The notes below the pieces were generated by a model that was given only the letters and a program-made list of their open reading frames with translations, did not search any database and was not told the DNA's origin. Source: Metabacillus schmidteae (lineage in GTDB: Bacteria > Bacillota > Bacilli > Bacillales > Bacillaceae). From it: a stretch of DNA of 64,000 nucleotides. The DNA is taken from positions 248,001 to 312,000 of the forward strand of contig NZ_CAESCH010000001.1 of the NCBI RefSeq assembly GCF_903166545.1, in the 5' to 3' direction. The translations under genes were made by a program, and so were the position numbers. Within the stretch, counting starts at the first letter, position 1; every line of letters starts with the position of its first letter. Positions 17,166-26,193 of this stretch are shown piece by piece.

Positions 17166-18101
17166 CTATTTACGCGCCCAAGCACTAATAGCTCTTATAT
17201 CCTCTGGTGTTGTCCTACAGCAACCACCTATTATGTTTGCACCTGCTTTATACCAGCGTTGAGTGCTAGTAGTAAATTGATTAGAAGGAGCTATTTCTTT
17301 CCATTGTTTATTTGTTGCATCATATTCTTCCCCTGAATTTGGATAAACAATGATGGGTTTAGTGGTTTGGTCTTTTATTTCCTTAATAAGTGATTCAATA
17401 ATATTTGGAGCTGAACAATTTATACCAATCGCAGCTATTTGCTTCTCTCCATCTATCCACTTTGCACAATCAGCAATTTTTTCCCCGTCACTAATGTGCA
17501 ATTCATCTTTTGCGCTAAAGCTGATCCACGCGTAAACGTCCGGGAATTCCTTTAATACCCTTGTTATTGCCTTGGCCTCTATAAGACAAGGAATGGTTTC
17601 ACATGCTAAGATATCAGCACCAGCTTCAATTAAAATTTTTATCCGCTCTCTATGAAATTCTACTAATTCATCTTCGTTTAATGAATAATTCCCACGATAT
17701 TCAGAGCCATCGGCAAGAAATGCACCATACGGACCTACAGAAGCAGCCACTAGTGGTTTAGGCCGGTTATTCTGATATTCGATATCTGTCCAAAACTCAT
17801 CGCGTGCCTTCGTAGCAATTACAACAGACTTCTTAATTAAGTCGACCGCCTCTTCCTCATTCAGACCTTTTTCCCTATATCCTTCAATCGTAGCTTGATA
17901 GCTGGCTGTTATGGCGCAATCTGCTCCCGCCTTGAAATAATCTGTATGAACCTGCTTAATGAGATCTGGATTTTCCATTAATATTTTTGCTGACCATAAA
18001 CGGTCATTTAGATTACACCCATGATTCTCGAGCTCTGTAGCCATTGCTCCATCGATAATCATAATTGGAAAGTTACTCAGGATCTTTTCTATTGGATTCA
18101 T
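17166..18101 (-). CDS. mmuM: Homocysteine S-methyltransferase
   Basis: Makes methionine from homocysteine using S-methylmethionine (or SAM) as methyl donor. The 311-residue zinc enzyme has the family's N-terminal IMIIDGAMATELENHG. Its zinc-binding cysteines are in GINCSAP and in GGCCRTTPEDIRAI near the C-terminus. It lies 138 bases after an amino-acid ABC importer operon preceded by a SAM riboswitch. The gap holds only a dispersed hairpin repeat, so co-transcription under SAM control is plausible. That pairing suggests the importer brings in S-methylmethionine, methionine or another sulfur amino acid. Confidence 0.93.
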   Translation of the reverse strand: MNPIEKILSNFPIMIIDGAMATELENHGCNLNDRLWSAKILMENPDLIKQVHTDYFKAGADCAITASYQATIEGYREKGLNEEEAVDLIKKSVVIATKARDEFWTDIEYQNNRPKPLVAASVGPYGAFLADGSEYRGNYSLNEDELVEFHRERIKILIEAGADILACETIPCLIEAKAITRVLKEFPDVYAWISFSAKDELHISDGEKIADCAKWIDGEKQIAAIGINCSAPNIIESLIKEIKDQTTKPIIVYPNSGEEYDATNKQWKEIAPSNQFTTSTQRWYKAGANIIGGCCRTTPEDIRAISAWARK

Positions 18102-18130
18102 CTCATATCCCTCTTCCTAAAAGTAAAGAT

Positions 18131-18200
18131 ACTAGAAAAACTTGGCTTGTCGCCAAGCCCTTATGGTGAAAGCCTTAGTTTTTCTTGTACTATCATCCAT
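18131..18200. repeat. Dispersed hairpin repeat, copy 1
   Basis: Nested inverted repeat: outer arms GAAAAACT and AGTTTTTC enclose CTTGGC-TTGTC-GCCAAG and a second small stem. A shorter relative occurs at 51530-51580 with the same CTTGGCTTGTC core and CATCCAT tail. It is intergenic here, between mmuM and the ABC ATPase gene, and may form an RNA hairpin. Confidence 0.7.
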
Positions 18201-18239
18201 AAAATTTATACTTTCTGATAGTACTAGAAAATCTTACTC

Positions 18240-18977
18240 TTATTTCTTTAATACTTTACTTAAAAATTTCTTTGTTCTTTCAACACTAGGATTGGTGAAA
18301 ATTTGTTCTGCTGTTCCTTCTTCAAGAATCATTCCATTCTCCATAAAGATAATTCTGTCGGAAATTTCACGCGCAAAATTCAGCTCGTGGGTAACAATCA
18401 ACATTGTATTTCCTTCCTTTGCCACATCTTTAATAACTGTTAAAACTTCATCAACTAACTCTGGGTCTAAAGATGAAGTCGGCTCATCAAATAATAAAAC
18501 CTTTGGATTAAGTGCCAGTGCTCGAGCAATACCAACCCTTTGTTGTTGCCCACCGGAAAGCTGAGCAGGATAATGATTTAACCTATCTTGAAGACCCACT
18601 TTTGCAAGGATATCTGTGCTTACCTTCTTTGCTTCCTCGGGATTCACACGCTTAACACTTGTTAAGCCAATCATTACATTTTGTAACACAGTTAAATTTT
18701 TAAATAAGTTATACTGTTGAAAGACCATTCCTGTTGATGTTCTTAAAGATTGAACATCTGTCTTACCTGCTGATTCAACATCTATTCTTTTCCCGTTAAT
18801 TTCAACGATTCCACTTGTAGGATGTTCTAAAAAATTGAGACAACGCAATAATGTTGATTTCCCCGAACCACTTGGTCCAAGAATAGAGACAACCTCCCCT
18901 TTATTAACAGAAAAATCAATCCCTTTTAACACATGCTGTTGACCAAAATATTTATGAATATTCTCCACTTTAATCAT
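18240..18977 (-). CDS. Polar amino-acid ABC transporter ATP-binding protein
   Basis: ATPase subunit of a polar amino-acid importer (245 residues). It shows Walker [10 protein letters not shown], the LSGGQQQR signature, Walker [13 protein letters not shown] and the switch histidine in LIVTHE, all in GlnQ/TcyC-type context ([16 protein letters not shown]). Its start overlaps the permease stop by four bases (ATGA), so the two are translationally coupled. The transcript leader carries a SAM riboswitch, pointing to a sulfur amino-acid substrate such as methionine, S-methylmethionine or cystine; the exact ligand is not determinable here. Confidence 0.95.
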   Translation of the reverse strand: MIKVENIHKYFGQQHVLKGIDFSVNKGEVVSILGPSGSGKSTLLRCLNFLEHPTSGIVEINGKRIDVESAGKTDVQSLRTSTGMVFQQYNLFKNLTVLQNVMIGLTSVKRVNPEEAKKVSTDILAKVGLQDRLNHYPAQLSGGQQQRVGIARALALNPKVLLFDEPTSSLDPELVDEVLTVIKDVAKEGNTMLIVTHELNFAREISDRIIFMENGMILEEGTAEQIFTNPSVERTKKFLSKVLKK

Positions 18978-19696
18978 GAGATAACCCCTCTTTCATATCT
19001 CCGGGCACGCTTCTCTACTAAAGTAAGTAATCTCTCTACGATGATACATAGAATCCAATAAATAATCGAAACCGCTATATAGACTTCAAAAAAGGCCAAT
19101 CCGCGAGAGCCCATAATTTTGGCTTGTCCCATAATATCAATAACACCAATAATAAAGACAAGAGAAGTGTCCTTAATCGTACTAATAAACATATTTCCCA
19201 GATTAGGTATGGCCACTGTTAAAGCCTGCGGGAAAATAATTTTCAGCATCATTTGTGTTGGACTCATCCCTATCGCTTTAGCAGCCTCAAACTGGCCTCG
19301 ATCAACAGATTCTATTGCTGACCTTATTGTTTCAGATAAATAAGCACCTAAATTAATAGAAAAGGCTAATAATGCATATATTTCCGGTGGAATAATGTTT
19401 ACATCGACATTTTGAAGCCAGCCATATTCAGTTTGAAGAAAGTAAATGACTTTTGGTATTCCATAAAAAACAAGATAAATTTGCACCAACAAAGGTGTGC
19501 CTCTAATAAAAGATACGTAAAAAGAAGAGATTGTCTTTAATACCGGCACCCGATATATTTTTATAAGTGCTGTAGCAAGTCCAAGAAATAAACTTAGAAT
19601 CATTGACCCTACCGCAATACCAATTGTAATAGGTAATCTTGCAACAATTGCAGGAAAGCTTTCTATTAAAAAACCAATATCTAATAAATTTTCCAT
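18974..19696 (-). CDS. Polar amino-acid ABC transporter permease
   Basis: Membrane subunit of the SAM-riboswitch-controlled importer (240 residues). Five or so membrane helices surround the HisM/GlnP-family motifs [18 protein letters not shown] and the EAA loop [21 protein letters not shown], which contacts the ATPase. It lies 21 bases after the binding-protein gene and overlaps the ATPase gene by four bases. A single permease gene implies a homodimeric channel. Confidence 0.94.
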   Translation of the reverse strand: MENLLDIGFLIESFPAIVARLPITIGIAVGSMILSLFLGLATALIKIYRVPVLKTISSFYVSFIRGTPLLVQIYLVFYGIPKVIYFLQTEYGWLQNVDVNIIPPEIYALLAFSINLGAYLSETIRSAIESVDRGQFEAAKAIGMSPTQMMLKIIFPQALTVAIPNLGNMFISTIKDTSLVFIIGVIDIMGQAKIMGSRGLAFFEVYIAVSIIYWILCIIVERLLTLVEKRARRYERGVIS

Positions 19697-19717
19697 TTTG
19701 TATTCCCTTCTCCAACC

Positions 19718-20533
19718 TTATTCAGGAATATATTCTCCACCAGTCCATTTTTTCGATAGTTCAGCTAACGTTCCATCTTCCTTAAGTTGTTTAAGAACCG
19801 GATCAACTAGTGCTTTTAATTCCTCACCTTGCTTCTCATCTTTAAATACAATTCCCATGTCATCTTGAACTAGGGGCTGACCTACAACTTCTACATCAAG
19901 ATCATATTTTTCTAAGACTGTATGAATCATAATGGGATCATTTACATAGGCATCAATACGTCCATTTTGTACATCCTGCAAAATCTCTGAAGGAGTGCCA
20001 CTTTCGCTATACTTCAAAATAATGTCATTTTCAGCTTTCTTATTATGTTCTTCTAGCAAAAGAGTATAAGAATCTCCAGCTAACGCTCCGACCTTTTTCC
20101 CCTCTAAATCTTCTATTGTATTAATATCTGTTCGACCTGATTTTACGACAATCACCGTTTCTGCTGCAAAATATGATTCATCCGTAAATAAATATTTCTC
20201 TTCACGTTCTTTTGTTTTTGCAACTTGATCTGCAACTGCTTGGATTTTATTTGATTCTAATGAAAGAAACATACTATCCCAAGGTGTTGCAACGAATTCA
20301 AACGAATAACCATCTAACTTTTTATCAATTTCTTTCACAACGTCAATATCATATCCTGTCAGTTCATTGTTCTCATCAGCAAAAGCAAAAGGTGGATAAT
20401 CATTCTGTGTCCCGACTAGTATGACTTTATCTCCTGTTTCATTTGCTGTTTCTTTAGAGGAACAACCATTTAATATTCCGGCTAAGCCTACTAGTGCAAT
20501 CAGTGATAAAAATAAACGAGATCTCTTTTTCAT
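19718..20533 (-). CDS. Amino-acid ABC transporter substrate-binding lipoprotein
   Basis: Extracellular receptor of the importer (271 residues). It has a lipoprotein signal peptide MKKRSRLFLSLIALVGLAG with lipobox LNGC, then the SBP_bac_3 fold (YPPFAFADENNELTGYDIDV and the segment IEDLEGKKVGALAGDSY). I start at the ATG after AAAGGAG; the longer open frame reaches back into the riboswitch terminator and cannot be translated in the usual way. It is the first gene after the SAM riboswitch. Confidence 0.94.
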   Translation of the reverse strand: MKKRSRLFLSLIALVGLAGILNGCSSKETANETGDKVILVGTQNDYPPFAFADENNELTGYDIDVVKEIDKKLDGYSFEFVATPWDSMFLSLESNKIQAVADQVAKTKEREEKYLFTDESYFAAETVIVVKSGRTDINTIEDLEGKKVGALAGDSYTLLLEEHNKKAENDIILKYSESGTPSEILQDVQNGRIDAYVNDPIMIHTVLEKYDLDVEVVGQPLVQDDMGIVFKDEKQGEELKALVDPVLKQLKEDGTLAELSKKWTGGEYIPE

Positions 20534-20573
20534 TTTTTTACTCCTTTTTAATAATGTTGGATAATTCCACATC

Positions 20574-20607
20574 AAAAAATCCTCCTTCAATCAGAAAGAG
20601 GATTTTT
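20574..20607 (-). terminator. Riboswitch expression-platform terminator
   Basis: On the minus strand AAAAATCCTC (20607 down) pairs with GAGGATTTTTT (to 20574) around a loop of about 13 bases and runs into a T-stretch. It lies between the SAM aptamer and the binding-protein gene, where transcription would stop when SAM is abundant. Confidence 0.82.
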
Positions 20608-20614
20608 ATCTAAA

Positions 20615-20716
20615 CCTTATCTCTCAGAATGAAACACTCTGCAGGAATTAGCACCTTTCATAAAATGATGGTTGCTGGACGTCATAGGGCCTGTCCCTCA
20701 GTCTCTCGTGATAAGT
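20615..20716 (-). ncRNA. SAM-I riboswitch (S-box) aptamer
   Basis: The minus strand shows the S-box landmarks in order: CTTATCACGAGAG (P1 and start of P2), GAGGGACAGGCCCTATGACG, the conserved CAGCAACC, GGTGCTAATTCCTGC, and the closing CTGAGAGATAAGG that pairs with the 5' P1 strand. A terminator follows before the ABC importer genes. Known S-box RNAs turn off methionine, cysteine and SAM genes when SAM is high. Confidence 0.95.
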
Positions 20717-20840
20717 AATTCAATTTTTAGTATATTATGATATTATTTAATATTAAGATGATTGTCAAATAAATTTTCTAATTAATTCATATTTTTATTA
20801 ACTTGTACATCATTAACATTTCAACAAATCATAAAAACAA

Positions 20841-22013
20841 ATGAATAAGGCAGATTGGAGATTAAATATCTTGGAGAATGAACTTATTTTTGATGTTGCA
20901 ATTATTGGTGCTGGCACGATGGGAATGGCTGCTGGTGCCTTCTTAGCTCAGCAGCAAGTAAAGACTGTTTTAATTGATGCCTTCGATCCTCCTCATAATC
21001 GTGGAAGTCATCACGGAGATACCCGCATGATTCGGCATGCATATGGCGAAGGTAGACAGTATGTAAGTTTAGTAAAACGCGCTCAGCAATTATGGGAAGA
21101 ATTAGAAGAACAAACAGACTATAAGATTTTTGAGAAAACAGGAGTTATAGGACTCGGACCAAGAGATTCTGCCTTTCTTCAGGAAACAATTGCTGCTGCA
21201 AACAAATACGAATTGCCATTAGAGGTAATGGATAGTCGTGAGGTAAAAGAGAAGTGGCCAGGTTTCTCTGTACCGGACCATTTTATCGGATGCTTTGAAG
21301 CAGAGTCAGGGTTACTCTTCAGTGAGAATGCCATTCAAGCCTATAAAGACATTGCGATTAAAAATGGTGCACAATTAGTGACAAATACTCCTGTTCAGCA
21401 AATTGAATCAAATGACTCATCTGGTATCAAAATCACAACGAAAAACAAGGTATTCCGGGCTAAAAAGGCCATCGTAACAGTTGGGGCTTGGGCTTCCAAA
21501 CTGTTACCAGATCTAAAACTTCCCATTCAGCCAACCCGTAAAGCCTTTGGCTGGTTTGATACACCTACTGACCTATATGATGCTGCTAACTTTCCATCTT
21601 TTTATATAGAGGATAAAGACAATATGTGTTATGGATTTCCTAATGTAAATGGAACAGGTCTTAAAATTGGAAGATCTGATGGTGGACAAGGAATTGATCC
21701 CAACAAGCATACTCAGAATTTTGGACAGTATGAATCAGATGAAGAAGATCTTCGTTTTTTCCTTAAAACCTATATGCCTGAAGCAAACGGACCGTTAAAA
21801 CAAGGAAAAACATGCCTATATACAATATCAAGTGACAATCACTTTATCATTGATCACCACCCTGAAAATAAAAGCATCATTTTTGCCTGCGGCTTTTCCG
21901 GACATGGTTTTAAGTTTTCAAGCGTGATGGGAGAAGTATTGAGCGAGTTGGCTGTGAACGGACAAAGCAAGTTTGATCTTTCCATATTTTCACTAAAGAG
22001 GTTTGGTTTGTAA
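20841..22013 (+). CDS. Monomeric sarcosine oxidase / N-methyl-amino-acid oxidase-like flavoenzyme
   Basis: A 390-residue flavoenzyme of the MSOX/MTOX family, which oxidatively demethylates N-methyl amino acids such as sarcosine. FAD-binding motif VAIIGAGTMGMAAGAFL is followed by the family segment RGSHHGDTRMIRHAYGEG. The cysteine that carries covalent FAD is in KQGKTCLYT, and the C-terminal GFSGHGFKFSSVMGEVLS fits as well. The ATG used lacks a good ribosome-binding site. A GGAG sequence lies 45 bases further in, so the real start may be internal, near IFDVAIIGAG. It is divergent from the SAM-controlled importer and ends at a terminator. Confidence 0.88.
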   Translation: MNKADWRLNILENELIFDVAIIGAGTMGMAAGAFLAQQQVKTVLIDAFDPPHNRGSHHGDTRMIRHAYGEGRQYVSLVKRAQQLWEELEEQTDYKIFEKTGVIGLGPRDSAFLQETIAAANKYELPLEVMDSREVKEKWPGFSVPDHFIGCFEAESGLLFSENAIQAYKDIAIKNGAQLVTNTPVQQIESNDSSGIKITTKNKVFRAKKAIVTVGAWASKLLPDLKLPIQPTRKAFGWFDTPTDLYDAANFPSFYIEDKDNMCYGFPNVNGTGLKIGRSDGGQGIDPNKHTQNFGQYESDEEDLRFFLKTYMPEANGPLKQGKTCLYTISSDNHFIIDHHPENKSIIFACGFSGHGFKFSSVMGEVLSELAVNGQSKFDLSIFSLKRFGL

Positions 22014-22030
22014 TAATGAAATTACCCTAT

Positions 22031-22066
22031 AAAAAGCCGAAGATATTAAGCTAAATCTTCGGCTTC
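22031..22066 (+). terminator. Intrinsic terminator after sarcosine oxidase-like gene
   Basis: AAGCCGAAGAT pairs with ATCTTCGGCTT (22033-22043 with 22055-22065) around a short AT loop. The A-run before it could give termination from the other strand too. Confidence 0.82.
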
Positions 22067-22112
22067 CATTATATTCATATCTTAAGCTTATTTTTTATAC
22101 ATCTTAAACTCT

Positions 22113-22150
22113 AAGAAAAAAAAGACCCTCAGTTTTGACGGTCTCTTAAT
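22113..22150 (-). terminator. Weak intrinsic terminator at the end of the membrane-protein gene
   Basis: On the minus strand AGACC and GGTCT flank a 12-base loop and are followed by eight T residues. It overlaps the last codons of the membrane-protein gene. Confidence 0.55.
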
Positions 22151-22796
22151 ACAACGAAAGGCTCAATTTTATTTTCTTAGCTTCATCTGTATAAACACTA
22201 ATAGTATAAATGCCTTTTTTCCCATCAAATCTTATTACTCCATTTTTTACTGAAGATATTGTATCTTCCCAAATTTTCTCATCTGAATGTTCAACATATA
22301 TAGTATATTCCCCTTCTTCAACCGAAGCTTCAAAAGGAATAGTCATAGTTCCGTTAACTGTTTCATTGATTTCAAAAGTTTCAACTTCATGATTACCCTT
22401 TAATGAACCAATAGATACATTAACTTCTCCATTGGTTGTTGTTTTGTTCATATTTATCACTACATTATCTCCAAAAATAAAGGTAACGACCAAGGTAATA
22501 ACGGTGAATAGCCCTATGGTTCCTCCTAGAACTATCCCTAGAATTATAATGACCCGTTTATTCAAACCTTTAAATGATTTATGTGTTTGTGTACTCAATT
22601 TATAAACTAGTCTAAAAATTAGAGGAAAGGCGATTGCTGGAAACAGGATAAAGACCCCTCCTCCAAATGAAATGGCTTGAATGATAAATAATAGCAATGC
22701 AAAAAAATAAAATCCGACACCAAACCAGTAGGTAAACCTATAAAACTTACTTTCTATGTATGGCTTTCCAAACATAAAATATATTATATTTTTCAA
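22146..22796 (-). CDS. Hypothetical membrane protein with extracytoplasmic domain
   Basis: I do not recognise a family for this 216-residue protein. Three hydrophobic segments are visible at about residues 18-45, 45-65 and 83-110. The remaining C-terminal half is soluble and beta-rich (INETVNGTMTIPFEASVEEG, YTIYVEHSDEKIWEDTI) and is probably outside the membrane. The TTG start follows a perfect AGGAGG at 7 bases. It stands alone between the sarcosine oxidase-like gene and the arabinanase gene, and no function is offered. Confidence 0.75.
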   Translation of the reverse strand: MKNIIYFMFGKPYIESKFYRFTYWFGVGFYFFALLLFIIQAISFGGGVFILFPAIAFPLIFRLVYKLSTQTHKSFKGLNKRVIIILGIVLGGTIGLFTVITLVVTFIFGDNVVINMNKTTTNGEVNVSIGSLKGNHEVETFEINETVNGTMTIPFEASVEEGEYTIYVEHSDEKIWEDTISSVKNGVIRFDGKKGIYTISVYTDEAKKIKLSLSLY

Positions 22797-22925
22797 GATT
22801 AAACCTCCTACTATCTGAAACTAATTCTTTATAAAATAAAATTCTTTCCCTTATGAAATAATAGCCACATATGAAGGTAATGTCTATGTCTGCTTCATCT
22901 ATCTGGTTATATTTATACGAAAAAA

Positions 22926-22960
22926 ATCCCCTTTTGTTCTGCAATAGACAAAAGGGGATA
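22926..22960 (-). terminator. Intrinsic terminator after arabinanase gene
   Basis: On the minus strand ATCCCCTTTTGT pairs with ACAAAAGGGGAT around a loop of about 10 bases, followed by TTTTTT. It lies 14 bases after the arabinanase stop codon. Confidence 0.9.
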
Positions 22961-22973
22961 ATTATTTTCACGT

Positions 22974-25544
22974 TTATTCAGTTAATCCACTTGGATTTTG
23001 GTAAAGTGATTGTACTTCTGTTGCCGGGATGGCTACTCCATCATACAGACGCACTTCATCCATCAATCCTTTGAAAGGAGTATCCCAATAGTTAACACCT
23101 AAACCAAATTCAGCATCAAGAGAAGTAAATACATTCGGGAAATTGTCGCCTGTGTATTTAGCCACTCCATTGATATAAAATACAGCATGTCCTTCCTGGA
23201 CCGTTAAAGTAAGATGTGACCACTGACCTTCAGGTATGGTGGTATCTGTTACAGCATCATACCATTGATCACCGTTGTGTGACCAAACCATTGTATTACC
23301 CCATCCGGTTTTTGGTACGATACTGACCCAATGATTCAATGTTTCTGCCCCAAAGAATGAGGTTGTAAATTCAGTGATTTGCTCCGGCTTTAACCACATT
23401 GATACAGAGTAAGTATCACCTGTAATTAAGCCATCAGCTAATTTCAGTCCTGATTCCCCATCGAATTGAGCAGCTTGTCCCACCTTACCTTCAGCAAATG
23501 TAATATTTCCGCCTGTATTATTAAGTCGATTGCCAGTCACGGTTGCGTCCGCTTTTTTACCAGAGCTGTCTTTAAAACCTTCATTAAAATCGTAGAAAGC
23601 CGATAAGCCGCCTTCTTCCTTTGCCTTCACTGTCACAGTTACGGTTAGTATTTCTGTCGCATCTCCTAATGTAATCGTCCCTGTTAAGTTAACCTCAGCA
23701 TCTTCAGAGCCAGGATCCGGTCTTGTAACCACTCCTTCATTAGACACTACCTCCGGATTAGAAGATTCCCATGTAATTTGAGCTCCTCTTGTTGCAACTG
23801 TTGGAAGTGTTATATTGCTAATCACTGTTGATGGGAAAGTAGTCATTAACTCTTGTTTAATTGCCTGTACTAATTTCTCATCAGAAGATGCTTCCACATG
23901 ACTTCCCCAAACGACAATCCCTTCATTTGACATTGCACTAAATGTCATAACCCATTTCTGAGAAGTAGGATCATATTGGCGGATGAACACACCATCATAC
24001 GTACCTTCATTATCAATGGTTAATTTCGCTTTGTAATTTCCATAAAGTTCCCATGTACCTGTTACTGCACCAGAAATGGTGTGATCTTCGTTCAATTTTA
24101 CCCATGTTGACTCTGTTAAGTCACCTGTAATTTCCTTGCCATGGTTAATGTATTTATAGTCACCCGTTACATCCGCTTCGGAAACCTTCTCAATTGTTTC
24201 TCCAGCATAGCGGTATGGTGTTGGTACCGGCCATTGATCTTTGTTCTTAAATGTTTGGTGTACACGAACTTCGTGCATTTCCCCTTGTTGTGGGAAACGA
24301 GTATGAGTAACGATGAATTCCTTGTCTAGTTCATCGTCAATTAGATAAGAGTTATGACCTGGAGAAAGGTAGCCTGTACCAATTCCTGTTCCTTCTTCAC
24401 CAAGGTCTCTTTTAAATAGGAAGTTCCCTATCATTTTATTACCGATATCTTTATGATCGTCATTACCCGGGAAGTTTCCAACTCCTATATCGAATGATTC
24501 TGGGAAAACAGCAGCATTTCCTTTTGCATCGACATATGGACCATCAGGATTCTTGGATCTAAACGGCCTCATCTGATAGCCGCCATCAGAAGCTAAACCG
24601 CCATACGTGATGTATAGATAATAATAACGTGTTTCCTTATCGTATACAGCATAAGTTCCTTCAGCCGATCTTCCGTAGCCAGAAGCAATTTTTGTACCAA
24701 AATATCTATCAATCATTCTTCCATCTTCTGTTTTTCCATCTTTTCCAGGATACTTTGGCAGCCCTGTTTTCTTATCTAATTCTAAAATAAAGGTTCCGCC
24801 TGACCAGGAACCGTAAGTCATATATAACTTATTATTTTTACCTTGAAGGATATTAGCGTCTATTGCATTGGTGTAAAGCTTGTTATTAAATGCACCACTT
24901 TCCGTAAACCAATCAGGATTAACTTCATCGATCACACCATCTTTAATAAGATCTGCGATATTCGTATTCTCCCAATGTTTATTTACATTACTGTTTCGAT
25001 CATATGCTTCATTGCTGGTAAATCCTGAATACATAATGGTATCTACATATTTAAATGGTCCTTCAATATTCTTCGAAACCGCTATACCGATGGCAGAACG
25101 GATATAAGTGGAAGACACACTATAATAAATCATATAGGCACCCTTTGTACCATCTTCATTTACATAATGTTTATTCCAAAACACATCTGGAGCCCAAACT
25201 GCAAATCCGCCCCTGCTGTCTGAATCATTTTCTCCTGCCCATTTAAATGACTCCGCCAAGTTTGCTGATAAATCTCCATATACTTTATTATTTGGAGTAG
25301 AATATCCATTCGTAAATCTATCCCAATTGATTAAGTCCGTTGACTTAGCCCCATCAATGTGTGAACCATACACATAGTAAGTCCCCGTTTTAGGGTCTTT
25401 AATGATTGAAGGATCATGAACAGACGCATTTCTAAATTCGGGTGGTTCAGAATTACTTGTCTCCTTTTTACCTAGGGCACTGCTTGGTATTAACAACAAA
25501 GTTATTAGAAACACAGATATGATGCTTTTAAAATAACCTTTCAT
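22974..25544 (-). CDS. Secreted GH43 endo-alpha-1,5-L-arabinanase with Ig-like and LamG modules
   Basis: A large extracellular arabinan-degrading enzyme (856 residues). A signal peptide (MKGYFKSIISVFLITLLLIP, cleavage near SSALG) is followed by a GH43 five-blade propeller at about residues 38-450. Catalytic-site segments include NASVHDPSIIKD (general base Asp), FAVWAPDVFWN and YGRSAEGTYAVYD (acid Glu). An arabinanase C-terminal beta domain lies at about 455-550, a bacterial Ig-like module at 560-645 (ITWESSNPEVVSNEGVVTRP) and a LamG/concanavalin-type module at 650-850. It resembles Bacillus Abn2-type enzymes with extra binding modules. AraR-like and cre-like sites upstream support arabinose induction and glucose repression. 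Confidence 0.92.
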   Translation of the reverse strand: MKGYFKSIISVFLITLLLIPSSALGKKETSNSEPPEFRNASVHDPSIIKDPKTGTYYVYGSHIDGAKSTDLINWDRFTNGYSTPNNKVYGDLSANLAESFKWAGENDSDSRGGFAVWAPDVFWNKHYVNEDGTKGAYMIYYSVSSTYIRSAIGIAVSKNIEGPFKYVDTIMYSGFTSNEAYDRNSNVNKHWENTNIADLIKDGVIDEVNPDWFTESGAFNNKLYTNAIDANILQGKNNKLYMTYGSWSGGTFILELDKKTGLPKYPGKDGKTEDGRMIDRYFGTKIASGYGRSAEGTYAVYDKETRYYYLYITYGGLASDGGYQMRPFRSKNPDGPYVDAKGNAAVFPESFDIGVGNFPGNDDHKDIGNKMIGNFLFKRDLGEEGTGIGTGYLSPGHNSYLIDDELDKEFIVTHTRFPQQGEMHEVRVHQTFKNKDQWPVPTPYRYAGETIEKVSEADVTGDYKYINHGKEITGDLTESTWVKLNEDHTISGAVTGTWELYGNYKAKLTIDNEGTYDGVFIRQYDPTSQKWVMTFSAMSNEGIVVWGSHVEASSDEKLVQAIKQELMTTFPSTVISNITLPTVATRGAQITWESSNPEVVSNEGVVTRPDPGSEDAEVNLTGTITLGDATEILTVTVTVKAKEEGGLSAFYDFNEGFKDSSGKKADATVTGNRLNNTGGNITFAEGKVGQAAQFDGESGLKLADGLITGDTYSVSMWLKPEQITEFTTSFFGAETLNHWVSIVPKTGWGNTMVWSHNGDQWYDAVTDTTIPEGQWSHLTLTVQEGHAVFYINGVAKYTGDNFPNVFTSLDAEFGLGVNYWDTPFKGLMDEVRLYDGVAIPATEVQSLYQNPSGLTE

Positions 25545-25575
25545 TTCTTTCCTTCTCCTCCTTTGTTATAGAAAA

Positions 25576-25589
25576 TGAAAACGTATCCA
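25576..25589. promoter_or_regulatory. cre-like site before the arabinanase gene
   Basis: TGAAAACGTATCCA matches the CcpA consensus TGWAANCGNTNWCA at 12 of 14 positions. It lies 32 bases upstream of the arabinanase start. Confidence 0.5.
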
Positions 25590-25772
25590 CTTTTTTCAAC
25601 TCCCATTCCTCCCTGCATAACCACGATAAAACTAGCCTTAACCTTTATGTTTTAGGAATTAAAGATTCATAATATTCCGAATATAAAGGGCGCTCCTATT
25701 CATTATGAAAAATAGCGAAAAAAGGATGTCTTCAAATACGAAAATTAACTGAATGAATAACTAAAACTAAAT

Positions 25773-25788
25773 AATTGTACGTACCACT
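25773..25788. promoter_or_regulatory. AraR-like operator 1
   Basis: AATTGTACGTACCACT contains the perfect centre TTGTACGTAC of the AraR consensus ATTTGTACGTACAAAT. It lies about 230 bases upstream of the arabinanase gene. A second weaker copy is 190 bases further away, the two-operator arrangement AraR uses for looping. Confidence 0.6.
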
Positions 25789-25853
25789 AATTAACATTAA
25801 CTTTCTTGTTATTCTTATATAACCTCCAATCCACAAAAAGTTATACTTACAAC

Positions 25854-25869
25854 TATGAAGCGTTTACAT
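25854..25869. promoter_or_regulatory. Second cre-like site in the arabinanase upstream region
   Basis: TATGAAGCGTTTACAT agrees with the extended cre consensus WTGNAARCGNWWWCAW at 14 of 16 positions. It lies between the two AraR-like sites. Confidence 0.4.
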
Positions 25870-25962
25870 ATGTAGGTTAGTAAGTTACTGTCAATTAAAC
25901 AATACTATAAATCTATAATAATCTCAATGTTTCTTTATACCTAGTCCTCAACGAAGAAACTT

Positions 25963-25978
25963 ACATGAACGTACAAGT
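25963..25978. promoter_or_regulatory. AraR-like operator 2 (weaker)
   Basis: On the minus strand ACTTGTACGTTCATGT keeps TTGTACGT of the AraR consensus. The rest of the 649-base gap between the arabinanase and dehydrogenase-like genes (25545-26193) is AT-rich and shows no gene to me. Confidence 0.45.
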
Positions 25979-26151
25979 TGTACCAAATTCTATTAAAATT
26001 ACTACGAACCAATTGTTAACTAATAGAAACTAAAAATTAGGGGGATGGTAAACATTTTTATATTACCATTTTGAATACAATGAATTTTTTAACCTACACC
26101 CAAAAATTCGAAAGAAAAAACCTTCATAATTCGACCTTTTAGAAAATAAAT

Positions 26152-26181
26152 AACCAAGGGAATCCGATTGCTCCCTTGGTT
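26152..26181. terminator. Intrinsic terminator, probably bidirectional, after the dehydrogenase-like gene
   Basis: AACCAAGGGA (26152-26161) and TCCCTTGGTT (26172-26181) form a perfect 10-bp stem with a 10-base loop. T-rich sequence follows on both strands. Confidence 0.78.
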
Positions 26182-26193
26182 TTAATTTGGATT

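Noticed and set aside
22747..22971. 74-codon minus-strand open frame upstream of the hypothetical membrane protein
   Set aside because: It overlaps the arabinanase terminator and the next gene's start and shows no coding features.
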